Assembly: GCF_905475465.1 (NCBI RefSeq) | Contig: NC_062253.1 | Coordinates: 5,518,001-5,582,000 of the forward strand | DNA from: Pieris napi | Lineage: Eukaryota; Arthropoda; Insecta; Lepidoptera; Pieridae | DNA length: 64,000 nt | Direction of reading: 5' to 3' | In this document: positions 25,668 to 34,250 of the stretch, piece after piece | Layout of the letters: each line of letters starts with the position of its first letter | How positions within the stretch are numbered: the stretch's first letter is position 1 | Translations under genes and position numbers: made by a program | Notes under the pieces: generated by a model | The model's database searches: none | Told to the model about the DNA's origin: nothing | Seen by the model: the letters and a program-made list of their open reading frames with translations, nothing else

Positions 25668-26556
25668 CTGCGAAACACAATAGCTATAAGCCATACGTTA
25701 AAGTCGTTTGGTTATCTGCAAAGAAATATAAGAAGAAAATTACGCTTTTTACATATATTTAATCCTTTGTGTATATCACGTCTATAATATTAATCAGGTA
25801 CGATTTCCGAATCATTCACTAGAGCCAGTGTTGTCCTAATGACTTCAGCGGGCGACACTCATCCCTGATGCTGTAGACCAATGTTTCTATGTGCGCATTT
25901 AACATTTGCTCAAACGGTGGAGGAAATCGTGAGGAAACCGGCTTGCCTTATAGCCAAAAAGTCGACGTCGTGTGTCAGGCATAGACGGCTGATCACCTAC
26001 TTGTCTTTTAGATTGACAAATGATCACGCAACACATACAGACCTGAGACCCAGATCTATAAAGGATGTAGCGCCTCTAGTTTTTTTTTTTACAAGAGTCT
26101 AGCAAATCAACACTCGTCGAGTCGAGTAACAGTTAAAATTGAAGCAATAAAGGTCACCAAAGACCTCGTACTCTGCTGTTTACGAGTAAGGGCACGGAGC
26201 AGATATATTTTTGAATCTGAATAACATAGTTTAGAAATGAGTTTTTTGAAAATGAGTTGTAGCCATATTAAGCCGAAGAGCTTGAGTTAATGTTATGAAT
26301 GGTCCCAGGAGTTGCAGTTTTATCGACGTAATAATGTTAATTTTTTTTTTTTTTAATATATTTGTAATTACGCAATAAATGAAGAAATGATACATGTTAG
26401 CAAATAGTTAAGGGCACAAGCAATCAACGGAATCTGAAAACTCGTTTTTTAATAACTAAAACAGACAACATTTTCAAACATTCCAAATGTACGTAACTAA
26501 ATTTTTTTTTTTTTATTCTCTAAATATTGCTGTTTTTAACGAATCAAGCTCATTAC
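25668..26556 (-). other. Intron between exons 11 and 12
   Basis: 889-bp intron. It contains a plus-strand SINE copy (25822-26085) and otherwise AT-rich sequence. No other coding signal is seen. Confidence 0.9.
25822..26085 (+). mobile_element. SINE in the last nAChR intron
   Basis: Copy of the main SINE family, antisense to the nAChR gene. The segment containing the B box and gccccggctgtgca is deleted (ctgtagaccaatg). It is therefore probably transcriptionally dead. Confidence 0.85.
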
Positions 26557-26760
26557 CTATCAACAACCATCGCAGCAAATTTCCAGTCACTAATCAGCTC
26601 CGCCTCTTCATCAGCTTTCTTCATTCGTGCGGTAATGAACTGCAGCTCCCTCAGAATGAGGTGCAATTCACGGTGATGGCCGCTAAGACCACCCCCCACG
26701 TCTTCCATCGTTGACGGCCTCACGAACGATCGACGGAAATCCGTTCTGAATATTGAACAG
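26557..26760 (-). CDS. nAChRalpha6: nAChR alpha6 exon 11: end of cytoplasmic loop, MA helix, start of TM4
   Basis: The 204-nt exon has acceptor ttgttaacag and donor gtaatg. It completes Gly, then encodes 67 residues: CSIFRTDFRRSFVRPSTMED, a GGG turn, HHRELHLILRELQFITARM and DWKFAAMVVD. The helix before TM4 (MA helix) lines the cytoplasmic exit for ions. The arginine of the exon junction (AG+G) is completed in exon 12. The sequence is very typical of lepidopteran alpha6 and strongly supports the assignment. Confidence 0.97.
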
Positions 26761-27510
26761 CTGTTAACAAAAATAAATGAATTTTGGGTGAACAAGCGCT
26801 ATTGCGCAGTAAACAGTTCCCGCCGCGTAAGTTAGCAAACGTGCTTTGACGTAAGTTGATAGGGGTTGTTAGTTTAACGTAAGTTGGTAAGCGTTGTTAG
26901 TTTGACGAAAGTGGGTAAGCGTCGTTAGTTTGACGTAAGTTTGTAAGCGTCGTTAGTTTGACGTAAGTTGATAGGCGTCGTTAGTTTACCGTAAGTTGGT
27001 AGGCGTCGTTAGTTTAACGTAAGTTGGTAGGCGTCGTTAGTTTCACGTAAGTTGGTAGGCGTCGTTAGTTTAATGTAAGTTCGTAGGCATCGTTGCTTTG
27101 ACGTAAGTTGGTAGGCATTGTTAGTTTGACGTAAGTTGGTAAGCATCGTTAGTTTGACGTAAGTTGGTAGGCGTCGTTAGTTTAATGTAAGTTGGTTAGC
27201 GTCGTTAGTTTCACGTAAGTTGGTAATCCTGGTCAGATTGACAAGTATCGTTAGATGAAGTAGATTTAAGACCTCATGGTACATAAATTACTAAAGGTGG
27301 TACAATATTAATATATTTTGTATACCTGCAAATTTTTGCGTATGTACACTATGTAGGTATGCGTGTGTATTATAATATTGAACATGAATTGTGTTCGTGA
27401 ATATAACGGTAGACATATCTTCCACCTAATTTATTTTTTTATGAAATAGTTCTTACTTTTATTTCATAGATATTAGATATATTATGTATTACTGGCAAGG
27501 TAGCTCTTAC
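26761..27510 (-). other. Intron between exons 10 and 11
   Basis: 750-bp intron, more than half occupied by the 28-bp minisatellite at 26824-27241. The rest (27242-27510) is AT-rich with no recognised feature. Confidence 0.9.
26824..27241. repeat. 28-bp minisatellite, about 15 copies
   Basis: Tandem units close to acgtaagttggtaggcgtcg ttagtttg. The unit period is 28 bp by counting between successive gtaagt motifs. Copies differ by a few substitutions and rare small indels, with the last two to three copies most degenerate. It lies wholly in the nAChR intron between exons 10 and 11, starting about 60 bp upstream (in transcript orientation, downstream of the tract) of exon 11. Each plus-strand unit contains a donor-like GTAAGT; on the transcribed minus strand this reads ACTTAC, so it is not a donor for this gene. 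Confidence 0.95.
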
Positions 27511-27737
27511 CCGGGTCCTAAGTTGCCCGTCGAAGCAGTACTGTTCGGCGGTTGAGGCACATGTCTAAAGTCATCATCTATATCTAATACATTAGCTAAG
27601 AGAGATTTGGAAGAACGCTCCTTTAGTTCTAATTCTCGCATCCGATTAGACATCATTATTGTTTTTCTAGTTATTTTTTTCCCTGGTCTCGACATTCGCA
27701 AGATCCATGGCAGCCATTGTAGGAACACAGTTTTTAT
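27511..27737 (-). CDS. nAChRalpha6: nAChR alpha6 exon 10: cytoplasmic TM3-TM4 loop
   Basis: The 227-nt exon has acceptor ttgttacag and donor gtaaga. It encodes 75 residues plus two bases of Gly. It starts IKTVFLQWLPWILRMSRPGK and ends VPQPPNSTASTGNLGP. This is the amphipathic MX helix region and the variable cytoplasmic loop, with a basic KKITRKT stretch and an ERSSKS serine cluster that may be phosphorylated (inference). The loop is short: the glycine-rich insert common between FRH and the NLGPG region in other insect alpha6 proteins is not seen here. Confidence 0.96.
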
Positions 27738-27855
27738 CTGTAACAAAATTTCTAAACTAAAGACTACCATTTTTGAAAAAGTCCAATCGTAATACCCTCT
27801 TAACGCGTGTTTTTTTTTCAGTATCACATATATACATTATAAACTTTATACTTAC

Positions 27856-27965
27856 CCATTGTGGCATTTCGTGGATATCAGCAGTTCGATGGTGGTAGTT
27901 TAAAACTACTACTGTCAGAACTACTGACGAAGCCACCATGAACATGATGCAATTGAAGTACGTCC
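27856..27965 (-). CDS. nAChRalpha6: nAChR alpha6 exon 9: TM3 and start of cytoplasmic loop
   Basis: The 110-nt exon has acceptor caataacag and donor gtaagt. It completes the split Gly, then reads TYFNCIMFMVASSVVLTVVV, the third membrane segment, followed by LNYHHRTADIHEMPQW, the start of the cytoplasmic loop. The Gly at the exon 8/9 junction (GGG, two bases from this exon) appears to be the position where a Gly-to-Glu change confers spinosyn resistance in thrips (G275E); here it is the wild-type glycine with each exon 8 version. The intron to exon 10 is only 118 bp. Confidence 0.97.
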
Positions 27966-28910
27966 CTGTTATTGAAAGAAACGCACAAATTAAACCATTT
28001 ATTGTAACATTAGAAGTTATTTTTCAACTGTGACACTTCGTGATATAATTAAAAAATTATTATTATTTTGACATACATTTTCTGCTATTTAAGTTACTAT
28101 TAATAAAAGTAAAGACAGCATCAGAAACTTCACAGATTTAATTTTTTTTTATATCACAAATATAAGCCATGCAAAACTGAAACTTGAAGCATGCTAAGAA
28201 ACCAAAATTATTAACACCTGTTTAGCCAATTACTATTTAAATTTAATATTATGTTATGCAGATTTAAAACTGTGCAGTAATAGCTTACAGAAGTGGTAAA
28301 GATCATAAGCAAAGAGATGTTCCTAACAATATGCTTTTGTTAGACAGTACTTTTAATGCAGACCAGATGAACGGCCTATCCAGGAGATACTTGGAGGGTG
28401 GGCCCTCTACCCTCTATGTCGCATTCAGTCGACAAACCGCTATTTTACTTCGAACTGTTTAAACATCTACAAGCAAAACCATTCCTGCATATTTTAAGCT
28501 TCTTAGCTAAAGTCAATTAAGGAGAGTTGTGCTTTACTTTTTTGTTTAAGACATGCGTTATCGTCTGACGTAAGTAGTCAACAGTGCTACTTTGGAAATG
28601 AAATGAGCTTAGAATTGATAGACAGTATGAAGGAGTACTTTAAGACATTACAAGAAGATTCCTTTCGAATAAGAAGACTAATCGGAAATCAAATGCAATT
28701 ACCCGTTCCTTTAAGCAAAGAATTAGATATGGGATCTAAAGATTGATTAATTTTTATTTACAAGCAAAACTGATCTCTATTTAGGCTTTCGAGAATGAGT
28801 AGAGGAATTTCCTGGAAGGTACTCTTCCTCATCGCTCATCTTCGACTTTCATTTAGTGAAAATTTAGAAGAACTTTTAGCGTAATTTTACAGCGACTTCC
28901 CGTTTCTCAC
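27966..28910 (-). other. Intron between third exon 8 and exon 9
   Basis: 945-bp intron. The only notable content is a plus-strand open frame at about 28508-28746 (described separately). The remainder is AT-rich with a GC-richer patch near 28370-28450 that I could not identify. Confidence 0.85.
28603..28746 (+). other. Small antisense open frame in an nAChR intron (47 aa from ATG)
   Basis: The frame starts at ATG 28603 and ends at TGA 28746; it is open without ATG back to about 28508. The peptide MSLELIDSMKEYFKTLQEDS continues with FRIRRLIGNQMQLPVPLSKE. It has protein-like composition (charged, few low-complexity residues) and is helix-prone. I do not recognise it. It could be a fragment of a processed pseudogene or transposon protein, a chance frame, or an exon of an antisense transcript. 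Confidence 0.2.
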
Positions 28911-28997
28911 CTATTAGGGGGATCGCCTCTGACGTTTTAGTGATGACGTGCCCCACCAATAGAGAGAAAACAGTTTGTGACAGGAGAATTGTAACAC
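28911..28997 (-). CDS. nAChRalpha6: nAChR alpha6 alternative exon 8, third version
   Basis: The 87-nt exon has acceptor tctttgcag and donor gtgaga. It encodes GVTILLSQTVFSLLVGH and then VITKTSEAIPLIG. Compared with the second version it has Gln at 11', Ser at 15' and His instead of Glu at 20' (codon at 28948-28950). It therefore replaces the acidic ring at the outer pore mouth and most of the TM2-TM3 loop, which should change ion selectivity and coupling. Similar divergent exon 8 versions are known for insect alpha6 genes. It lies about 1 kb upstream of exon 9 and has good splice signals. Confidence 0.95.
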
Positions 28998-29981
28998 CTG
29001 CAAAGATGAACATATAATCTATGATAATTATCATCTACGTTTCCATAGTCATAGCAATGGATTCCTCCGATAACGACACCTGTCTATACACAGTTCCTGT
29101 ATGTGTGCAGAGTTGGTACAGGGCTCAAGTAAAACCATAAACAGAACAGAAACATGCAGAAACTATTTTATATTTTTTTTTTAATTTAGTTTTATGTTTT
29201 AAAGGGAAGAGTAAAGTAACAGCCAAGCCCAGGTTGCCCTCCAAGTATCTAAATTGTTATATACAATATAATACAACACCCAAATACAACATTAATACCC
29301 TGGAATCGATTGCGTTAGTAAAAGTTACAAAAATTAAAAAAAAAACTTACCTCGCTTAAAGAGTAAGAAAATTTAAAATTAACAACATGCCATGCATTCA
29401 GTATCCATTTATATCAATAATTGAGAAAGAAATAGATGCTAAGTGTCCATTTGTTACACTGCTAATTTCCGAGGCATTTTAAAATATATACAATTTCACC
29501 CAGAAACGCCACAAGGCTTTAGTTAGTACGTATATAAGTAAGCAAAATAGGTGTGTAAAATCGTATAACCTAAAGACTTTTCAATAATTAGTATTGGAAT
29601 GACAGTGTTACTCTAGAAATAAGTGATTGAAAGGATTACAAAATCGATTCCAAGATCTTGAAACAAATTAAAAAAACTATTAAAAGTAACCAAAATAAAG
29701 CGTTACATATCTTTAAATCAGTTATATTTTCAATAATTTTACAAGCCAAGCGCATAACAAACTTAGAAATTGATACAGAAAAGTTTAATCTCAACTATAT
29801 AACGATACGTTTACTTCTTGTAATGTTTTAAAATGTATTTTATTTTTTTATTTAATGGAAGGAAATGATAATGACAGATAAGAATTAAAAAAAAAGGGTA
29901 AAACAAATTATGAAGATAGTGAAAAATAAATTGGGATAAAAGGAAGAAACAATTCGGACGCGCAAGGTGTGGGTAGTGTAC
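28998..29981 (-). other. Intron between second and third exon 8 versions
   Basis: 984 bp of AT-rich sequence with A/T homopolymer runs. Nothing recognised; no further TM2-like exon was found in it. Confidence 0.8.
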
Positions 29982-30068
29982 CTAACAGGGGAATTGCGTC
30001 GGAAACTTGCGGCAGGGTCTCAGCAACCAGGTTGAGAAACACCGTCAGCGATAGAAGAATAGTGACTC
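29982..30068 (-). CDS. nAChRalpha6: nAChR alpha6 alternative exon 8, second version
   Basis: The 87-nt exon has acceptor gatttcag and donor gtacac. It encodes, with split glycines at both ends, GVTILLSLTVFLNLVAE and then TLPQVSDAIPLLG. It has the full gating leucine pair (8', 9') and a glutamate at the 20' ring (codon at 30019-30021), the canonical alpha7-like cation pore. It is a multiple of three like its neighbours, so frame does not force mutual exclusion. It is probably the main pore exon, by its strong similarity to the insect alpha6 consensus. Confidence 0.96.
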
Positions 30069-30310
30069 CTGAAATCAAACACATCGTTAACCCTGCCTCG
30101 ACCACATTACTCAACTCTCCACGCAGAGCCTTGTTCCTTGATGATTGTGTTGAACGAAGTGTCTTACTGACGCTGACGATGTCAATTCTAACACACGGTG
30201 TACACGATTATCTAGTGGTTACGTACGCTGCTTTGTTTTTAATCTTATAAAAGATAAAATAAACTAATAATTCTTTATTCAACACATATTTGCTTCAATT
30301 GTAAATTCTG

Positions 30311-30386
30311 TTTTGACGTGACAACGTCTTATAATTCGATGGAGCCGGCTGCACGCACGAAAAAACATGACGTATGCGGCGTTACC
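30311..30386 (-). mobile_element. Transposon-derived fragment abutting the first exon 8
   Basis: About 76 bp nearly identical to the terminal part of the repeat at 18440-18700 (shared blocks ttttgacgtgacaacgtctt, ataattcgatggagccggct, gcacgcacgaaaaa and atgcggcgttacc). A weaker relative is at 5098-5215. The homology stops at base 30386, the last base of the exon, so the intron's first bases GTAACG come from the repeat. The family is not identified; no complete copy with terminal repeats is seen. Confidence 0.8.
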
Positions 30387-30469
30387 AATGACAGGAACCG
30401 CGTCTGAAGTTGTAGGCATCTTTTCAGCAATCAGGTTCAGAAATACAGTCAATGACAATATCGTCACAC
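30386..30469 (-). CDS. nAChRalpha6: nAChR alpha6 alternative exon 8, first (short, probably decaying) version
   Basis: The 84-nt exon-like segment has acceptor atccacag and donor gtaacg. In the phase set by exon 7 it reads GVTILSLTVFLNLIAEK followed by MPTTSDAVPVIG, clearly a nicotinic TM2 pore helix and TM2-TM3 loop. It is one codon shorter than the other two versions: only one leucine stands where the 8'/9' leucine pair should be. The stretch before the acceptor is purine-containing and poor as a polypyrimidine tract. The donor and adjoining 75 bp of intron are a transposon-derived repeat also seen at 18440-18700. It retains reading frame. It may be a functional variant, a rarely used exon, or a pseudo-exon; I lean to decay. 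Confidence 0.75.
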
Positions 30470-30601
30470 CTGTGGATACCAGTTACCGACAATTCTTGGC
30501 ATGGAATCGACGTAAGTGAAAATTAACTAACATAAATACTGAGAAACACTTTAAAAAACTCCATCTGAAATTGTATTTAAGTTCCGATTGAATTCACTTA
30601 C

Positions 30602-30796
30602 CGAGTGTTAATTTTTCTCCTGAATCCGGTGGTAATGTGAAACCCAGAAGAGCCATTGAAGATATAAGAACACACGGTACTATTAAATTGAAGAAGTAGT
30701 ATAAAGTCCTTCTTCTTATCATTATTGTAAACGTCACATCTACATATGGTTCTGGGCAACATGCGTATGTTATTGTGTTCTTTTTTCCAGGCATCC
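30602..30796 (-). CDS. nAChRalpha6: nAChR alpha6 exon 7: loop C vicinal cysteines and TM1
   Basis: The 195-nt exon has acceptor actttgcag and donor gtaagtg. It completes Gly, then encodes 64 residues and the first base of the next Gly. It begins MPGKKNTITYACCPEPY, with the adjacent cysteines that define alpha subunits. It continues with IRRRTLYYFFNLIVPC and the rest of the first membrane segment, and ends GFTLPPDSGEKLTL, the TM1-TM2 linker whose Glu (-1' ring) precedes the cation pore. The following codon is split so that any of three downstream exon 8 versions can be attached in frame. Confidence 0.97.
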
Positions 30797-30802
30797 CTGC
30801 AA

Positions 30803-31206
30803 AGTATATTGTAAATAGGCAAATCGTTGGGAAAAATAATGTTAAATCTAGTTACTAGAGCTCTTCATAAAGAATAAAGTTACTCTAAAAGATAATGCGA
30901 CTTTACTGTCGTATTTCAAAAAGGCTTTAATATATAATAATGAATATATATGAAATACATAGTATGATGACACCATTAAATACTTATTTATTACACTACA
31001 AGCAACAAATTCTTACAATAATTTCACCATTCTATAAATTGAAAGTTTATACAAGGGTTTGTACAAACTTTTATTACTTATTTCTTTTTAATAACCTTTT
31101 TCCACTTAAATTATGCCAGTATATCTAATACAAAAATCGATAATGAATGATATCCGTCGTAAAGTGGAAGTAACGTCCAATGTTTTGTTTATAAGGTTGT
31201 AATTAC
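30803..31206 (-). other. Intron between exons 6 and 7
   Basis: About 410 bp (from 30797) of AT-rich sequence; nothing recognised. Confidence 0.85.
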
Positions 31207-31282
31207 CTATTAAATACCATTCTCCGTTTGTGATGAAGTCTGAAAGGTCACCTCCAGATTCGTCCTTTAGCACCAGATCCAA
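31207..31282 (-). CDS. nAChRalpha6: nAChR alpha6 exon 6: loop F
   Basis: The 76-nt exon has acceptor ttgatag and donor gtaatt. It encodes 25 residues plus one base of a glycine codon: it starts LDLVLKDESGGDLSDFIT and ends GEWYLI. This is loop F and the following strand of the extracellular domain, rich in acidic residues as usual for this loop. It joins exon 5 (WTYDGNQ) without a split codon and exon 7 through a split Gly. The intron to exon 7 is about 410 bp. Confidence 0.96.
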
Positions 31283-32222
31283 CTATCAAAAAATTTGTAT
31301 TAAAAACGAATTCCAAGACCACCAGATAACATGCTCTACCATGCCGATCTCGTACGGGGAAATGTGAGAACCAAATACCAAATAGTGCTAGGTTTCAAGG
31401 ATTAGACCAATTGTTTTCTAACCAAATCTCATGCGGTTTACATCGACTATTAAGTAACACTGCCATATGGTACGCAGCAAAAAATGCAAGCAAAAATGAA
31501 CAATAATTCAAAAAAACTGAAACATACAACGAAATAGACTCAGTCGAATATGGTTTAAAAATCTACAAAATGCAACTAAACTTGCGCAACCGTATGGCAG
31601 ATAAAATAGAATTTATTGTGAATTTATTTCTTCTGCACCATGCAAAATAGTACATACAAATCATTAGGATAATAATAATTATCCTCCTGGTTTCTCACAT
31701 GGTTCCCTTAACTTTCAACTCTCTTTTTACATAGTGTTTTGCTTGACGTTAGACGATATTTTGGCAACTTGTTCCAAACAGCTTGTTAATGCTCATTACT
31801 AATATTACAAAGATTGAAAGGAATGCGCTGGTAAAATTACCGAGCCGTAGAAAAAACAGACGAAGAGTAAAAGCGTAACAAGCTTGAATTTTTTTACTAC
31901 ACTCGGGTTATTAATTAGATTTTTATATGCATGAAAATTCAAAGAGAAAGTACTCACATTTAACATATGCAAATATTTTTCTTTACCATCTTTTTCAGAT
32001 TACGCTTGTTTTGAACACGAATATATACTTTGCTTTTAACTTTAACATTCAAACATCGTTTCAGCTTAAACCTCTTATCGACTGGGTTACTTATTTTGCT
32101 GTATACTAGCTCAAAATGAATTCAAAAATGGAACTAAAATGGCATTTCAGCTTTTGTTTTTGATGATTTGAATATTCGAAACCACCGTTTAAATTTAAAA
32201 TAAGAACGATATCGGCAAGTAC
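31283..32222 (-). other. Intron between exons 5 and 6
   Basis: 940 bp, AT-rich. No repeat or coding signal recognised. Confidence 0.85.
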
Positions 32223-32403
32223 CTGGTTGCCATCGTAAGTCCAGCTACCAAACTTCATGTCACAGTGTTGGTCGTCGAAGGGAAACCAGGTGATGTCTAT
32301 CTTGCATGTGCTCTTGAAAATGCCCGGGGGCACGTACAGGCAACTGCCGTTGTTTCTGACCACCACATTCGTCTGGTACGTCCCGTCAAAACCCTCGTCA
32401 GCA
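32223..32403 (-). CDS. nAChRalpha6: nAChR alpha6 exon 5: loops E and B, Cys-loop
   Basis: The 181-nt exon has acceptor ttcaatag and donor gtactt. It encodes the last base of Ser plus 60 residues. It starts ADEGFDGTYQTNVVVRNNGS and ends FGSWTYDGNQ. It carries the disulfide Cys-loop (C-KIDITWFPFDDQH-C, 13 residues between cysteines) that couples binding to gating, the loop B WTYDG motif, and an N-glycosylation sequon NGS. In Drosophila alpha6 this region is subject to A-to-I RNA editing and some sites were reported shared with a moth ortholog; whether that holds here cannot be seen in genomic DNA. Confidence 0.97.
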
Positions 32404-33138
32404 CTATTGAACAATGCGCATAACGTACTACAGTTATAGACCCTTATAAAAGTAGGCCAATGATGCCTTTAATAATATTATATCCGCTTCTGAAGAAGCT
32501 ATAGCAATTATTGACTCAAATTAAACTCTATCGTATAAACCTTTTTGTTTTTATAACATACATGTTACACATAGAATATGTAATAACAATACTGTTTAAT
32601 TGTTAATTATGCCGTTAATAAGTATTAAACTAGTAAATAATTAATCTAGATTGCAAGGGAGAACTAGTGGAAATCAAAATATCAACTTCGTTAAACTTTA
32701 TTATTAAGAGTTCAATAAATACTTTTATTATAATATATTCATATTTTTACCCTAAAATAGGTGATTTTGATAAATATTTAAAATTATTCATATAACACAC
32801 CCCATAATCTCTTAACAAATCTTTAAAAAAAGATGAATATTTCAAGCAAAATGGTGCTCTTTTATCTACAAAATCGTTTAAGATTCAATTAAAATTACAG
32901 AAAAGTGATTTTAAAATAAAATTTATTAAAAAACTATTTTAAAGAGAACATTAATTTCTAAACGTATGAAGGCATATTAACAAAATCAACGTCTATTTGT
33001 GTCAAGCGAAATAAAGTAGCTTTATATTATTTATTTAGTGCTCAGGTTTTATCGGGACGTTATTTATGTTCAGTCAACGATAAAATATATCGTAAAATTA
33101 AATCTCTTTATCATTAAATGTTTAAATCATTCCTTCGC

Positions 33139-33549
33139 TTATACAGATGTTTCTTTGTGAGACTGACATTGAGAAATGAACTCACAAATTTTAACAACAA
33201 TGGTGTGAGTTCCATTTTTAATCAATCTTTGTATAAATAACGATAAATGTCGGATGTAATCGACCAATTTATATATTTTACTACTGTACAATATATCTGT
33301 ATACATATATGGTATTGTTAAGCATCTGTAGTCTTTGAATATCTGATAAGCGAAACAATGACTGTGGTGTTTCAAATCAGCGACTGTAATGCCGTGTACG
33401 CTATTATGGCAACACGAAGTAGGAGGTCCACTCACGCAAACGATTCTTACTTTAACAAGTACCAATCGTAAATCGGCTTGACCTCCTACTGAGTTGTCAT
33501 ACGTTCTGAAAAAAATGTGTCTTACTAGACTGCTCTGAGGTAATCGCAT
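33139..33549 (-). other. Unrecognised 136-codon open frame inside intron 4
   Basis: Longest ATG-initiated frame in the window (MRLPQSSLVRHIFFRTYDNS start). It has many cysteines and histidines, no domain I recognise, and no matching codon bias. A 55-bp part, 33451-33505, is flanked by a good acceptor (ttttttcag) and donor (gtaaga) on the same strand. Because 55 is not a multiple of three, including it between exons 4 and 5 would shift the frame. Chance frame, poison exon and TE remnant are all possible. Confidence 0.15.
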
Positions 33550-34146
33550 TGCTTCACGAAGAACTGTTTCACTAAGTCACATATATGTTATAAGCGTTAT
33601 CAAGTCATGCGTTACCTTTGCATTACTGAAAGTTTCAGATAGAACATTTTTTTTTCTTTATACTAATAAGTCTCGTAATTTGGAGAATCATGTACCGAAT
33701 TGCGTCTGGGATTGAAACATTTCATATGAGAAGTACATCTTATTATATACTAGAATCAATATGGACTTGGCTTATCAAAACTTCTTTTGTTGTTTGTAAT
33801 ATTTATAATGTAGTAGATGCATTTTACTCTCAGCAGCAGTCCAAAGACGTATTAAATATATTATTAGGATATATTCAAGCAATGTTTTATTTCATAAAAT
33901 GCAAGCAAAGCTTATTTTATGAATAAAATTATATGCAGGTTATCGTGCATACGTTTAGAGTGAAAAGAAAGTAGTTTCAATACTGACCTCTTGTAAGAAA
34001 ACGTTTATATGTAAAACTATAATGTCAATTGGATAAATATTGTTTTGTATTTTATTTGTTATTTCAACTACTTAATATGTATATATAATAATAGGCTTAA
34101 CATATTTACGTACTAAGATATTTATATATCATATAATATAACTATT

Positions 34147-34250
34147 CCTACACCCTCTGTCTTCTTTGCCGATGAGTAGGGATGCCTACAAATTCAAATT
34201 TAATGACGTGGAATAAGTGATACATGTATATTATGTTCCATAGTAAACAT
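34147..34250 (+). mobile_element. Dispersed repeat, family 2, copy in nAChR intron 4
   Basis: Matches 9146-9245 over about 100 bp and ends in an A/T-rich ttttattttattttttattt tail. Confidence 0.7.

Noticed and set aside
25464..25694. Two long minus-strand frames at the 3' end of the nAChR gene
   Set aside because: They are in the wrong frames; the phase from exon 11 gives the TM4 reading ending SAPHIIVQ.
26824..27241. Possible CRISPR-like array
   Set aside because: The repeats are contiguous 28-bp units with no unique spacers, in a eukaryotic intron; it is a minisatellite.
29969..30250. 93-codon plus-strand frame over exon 8
   Set aside because: Antisense shadow of the second exon 8.
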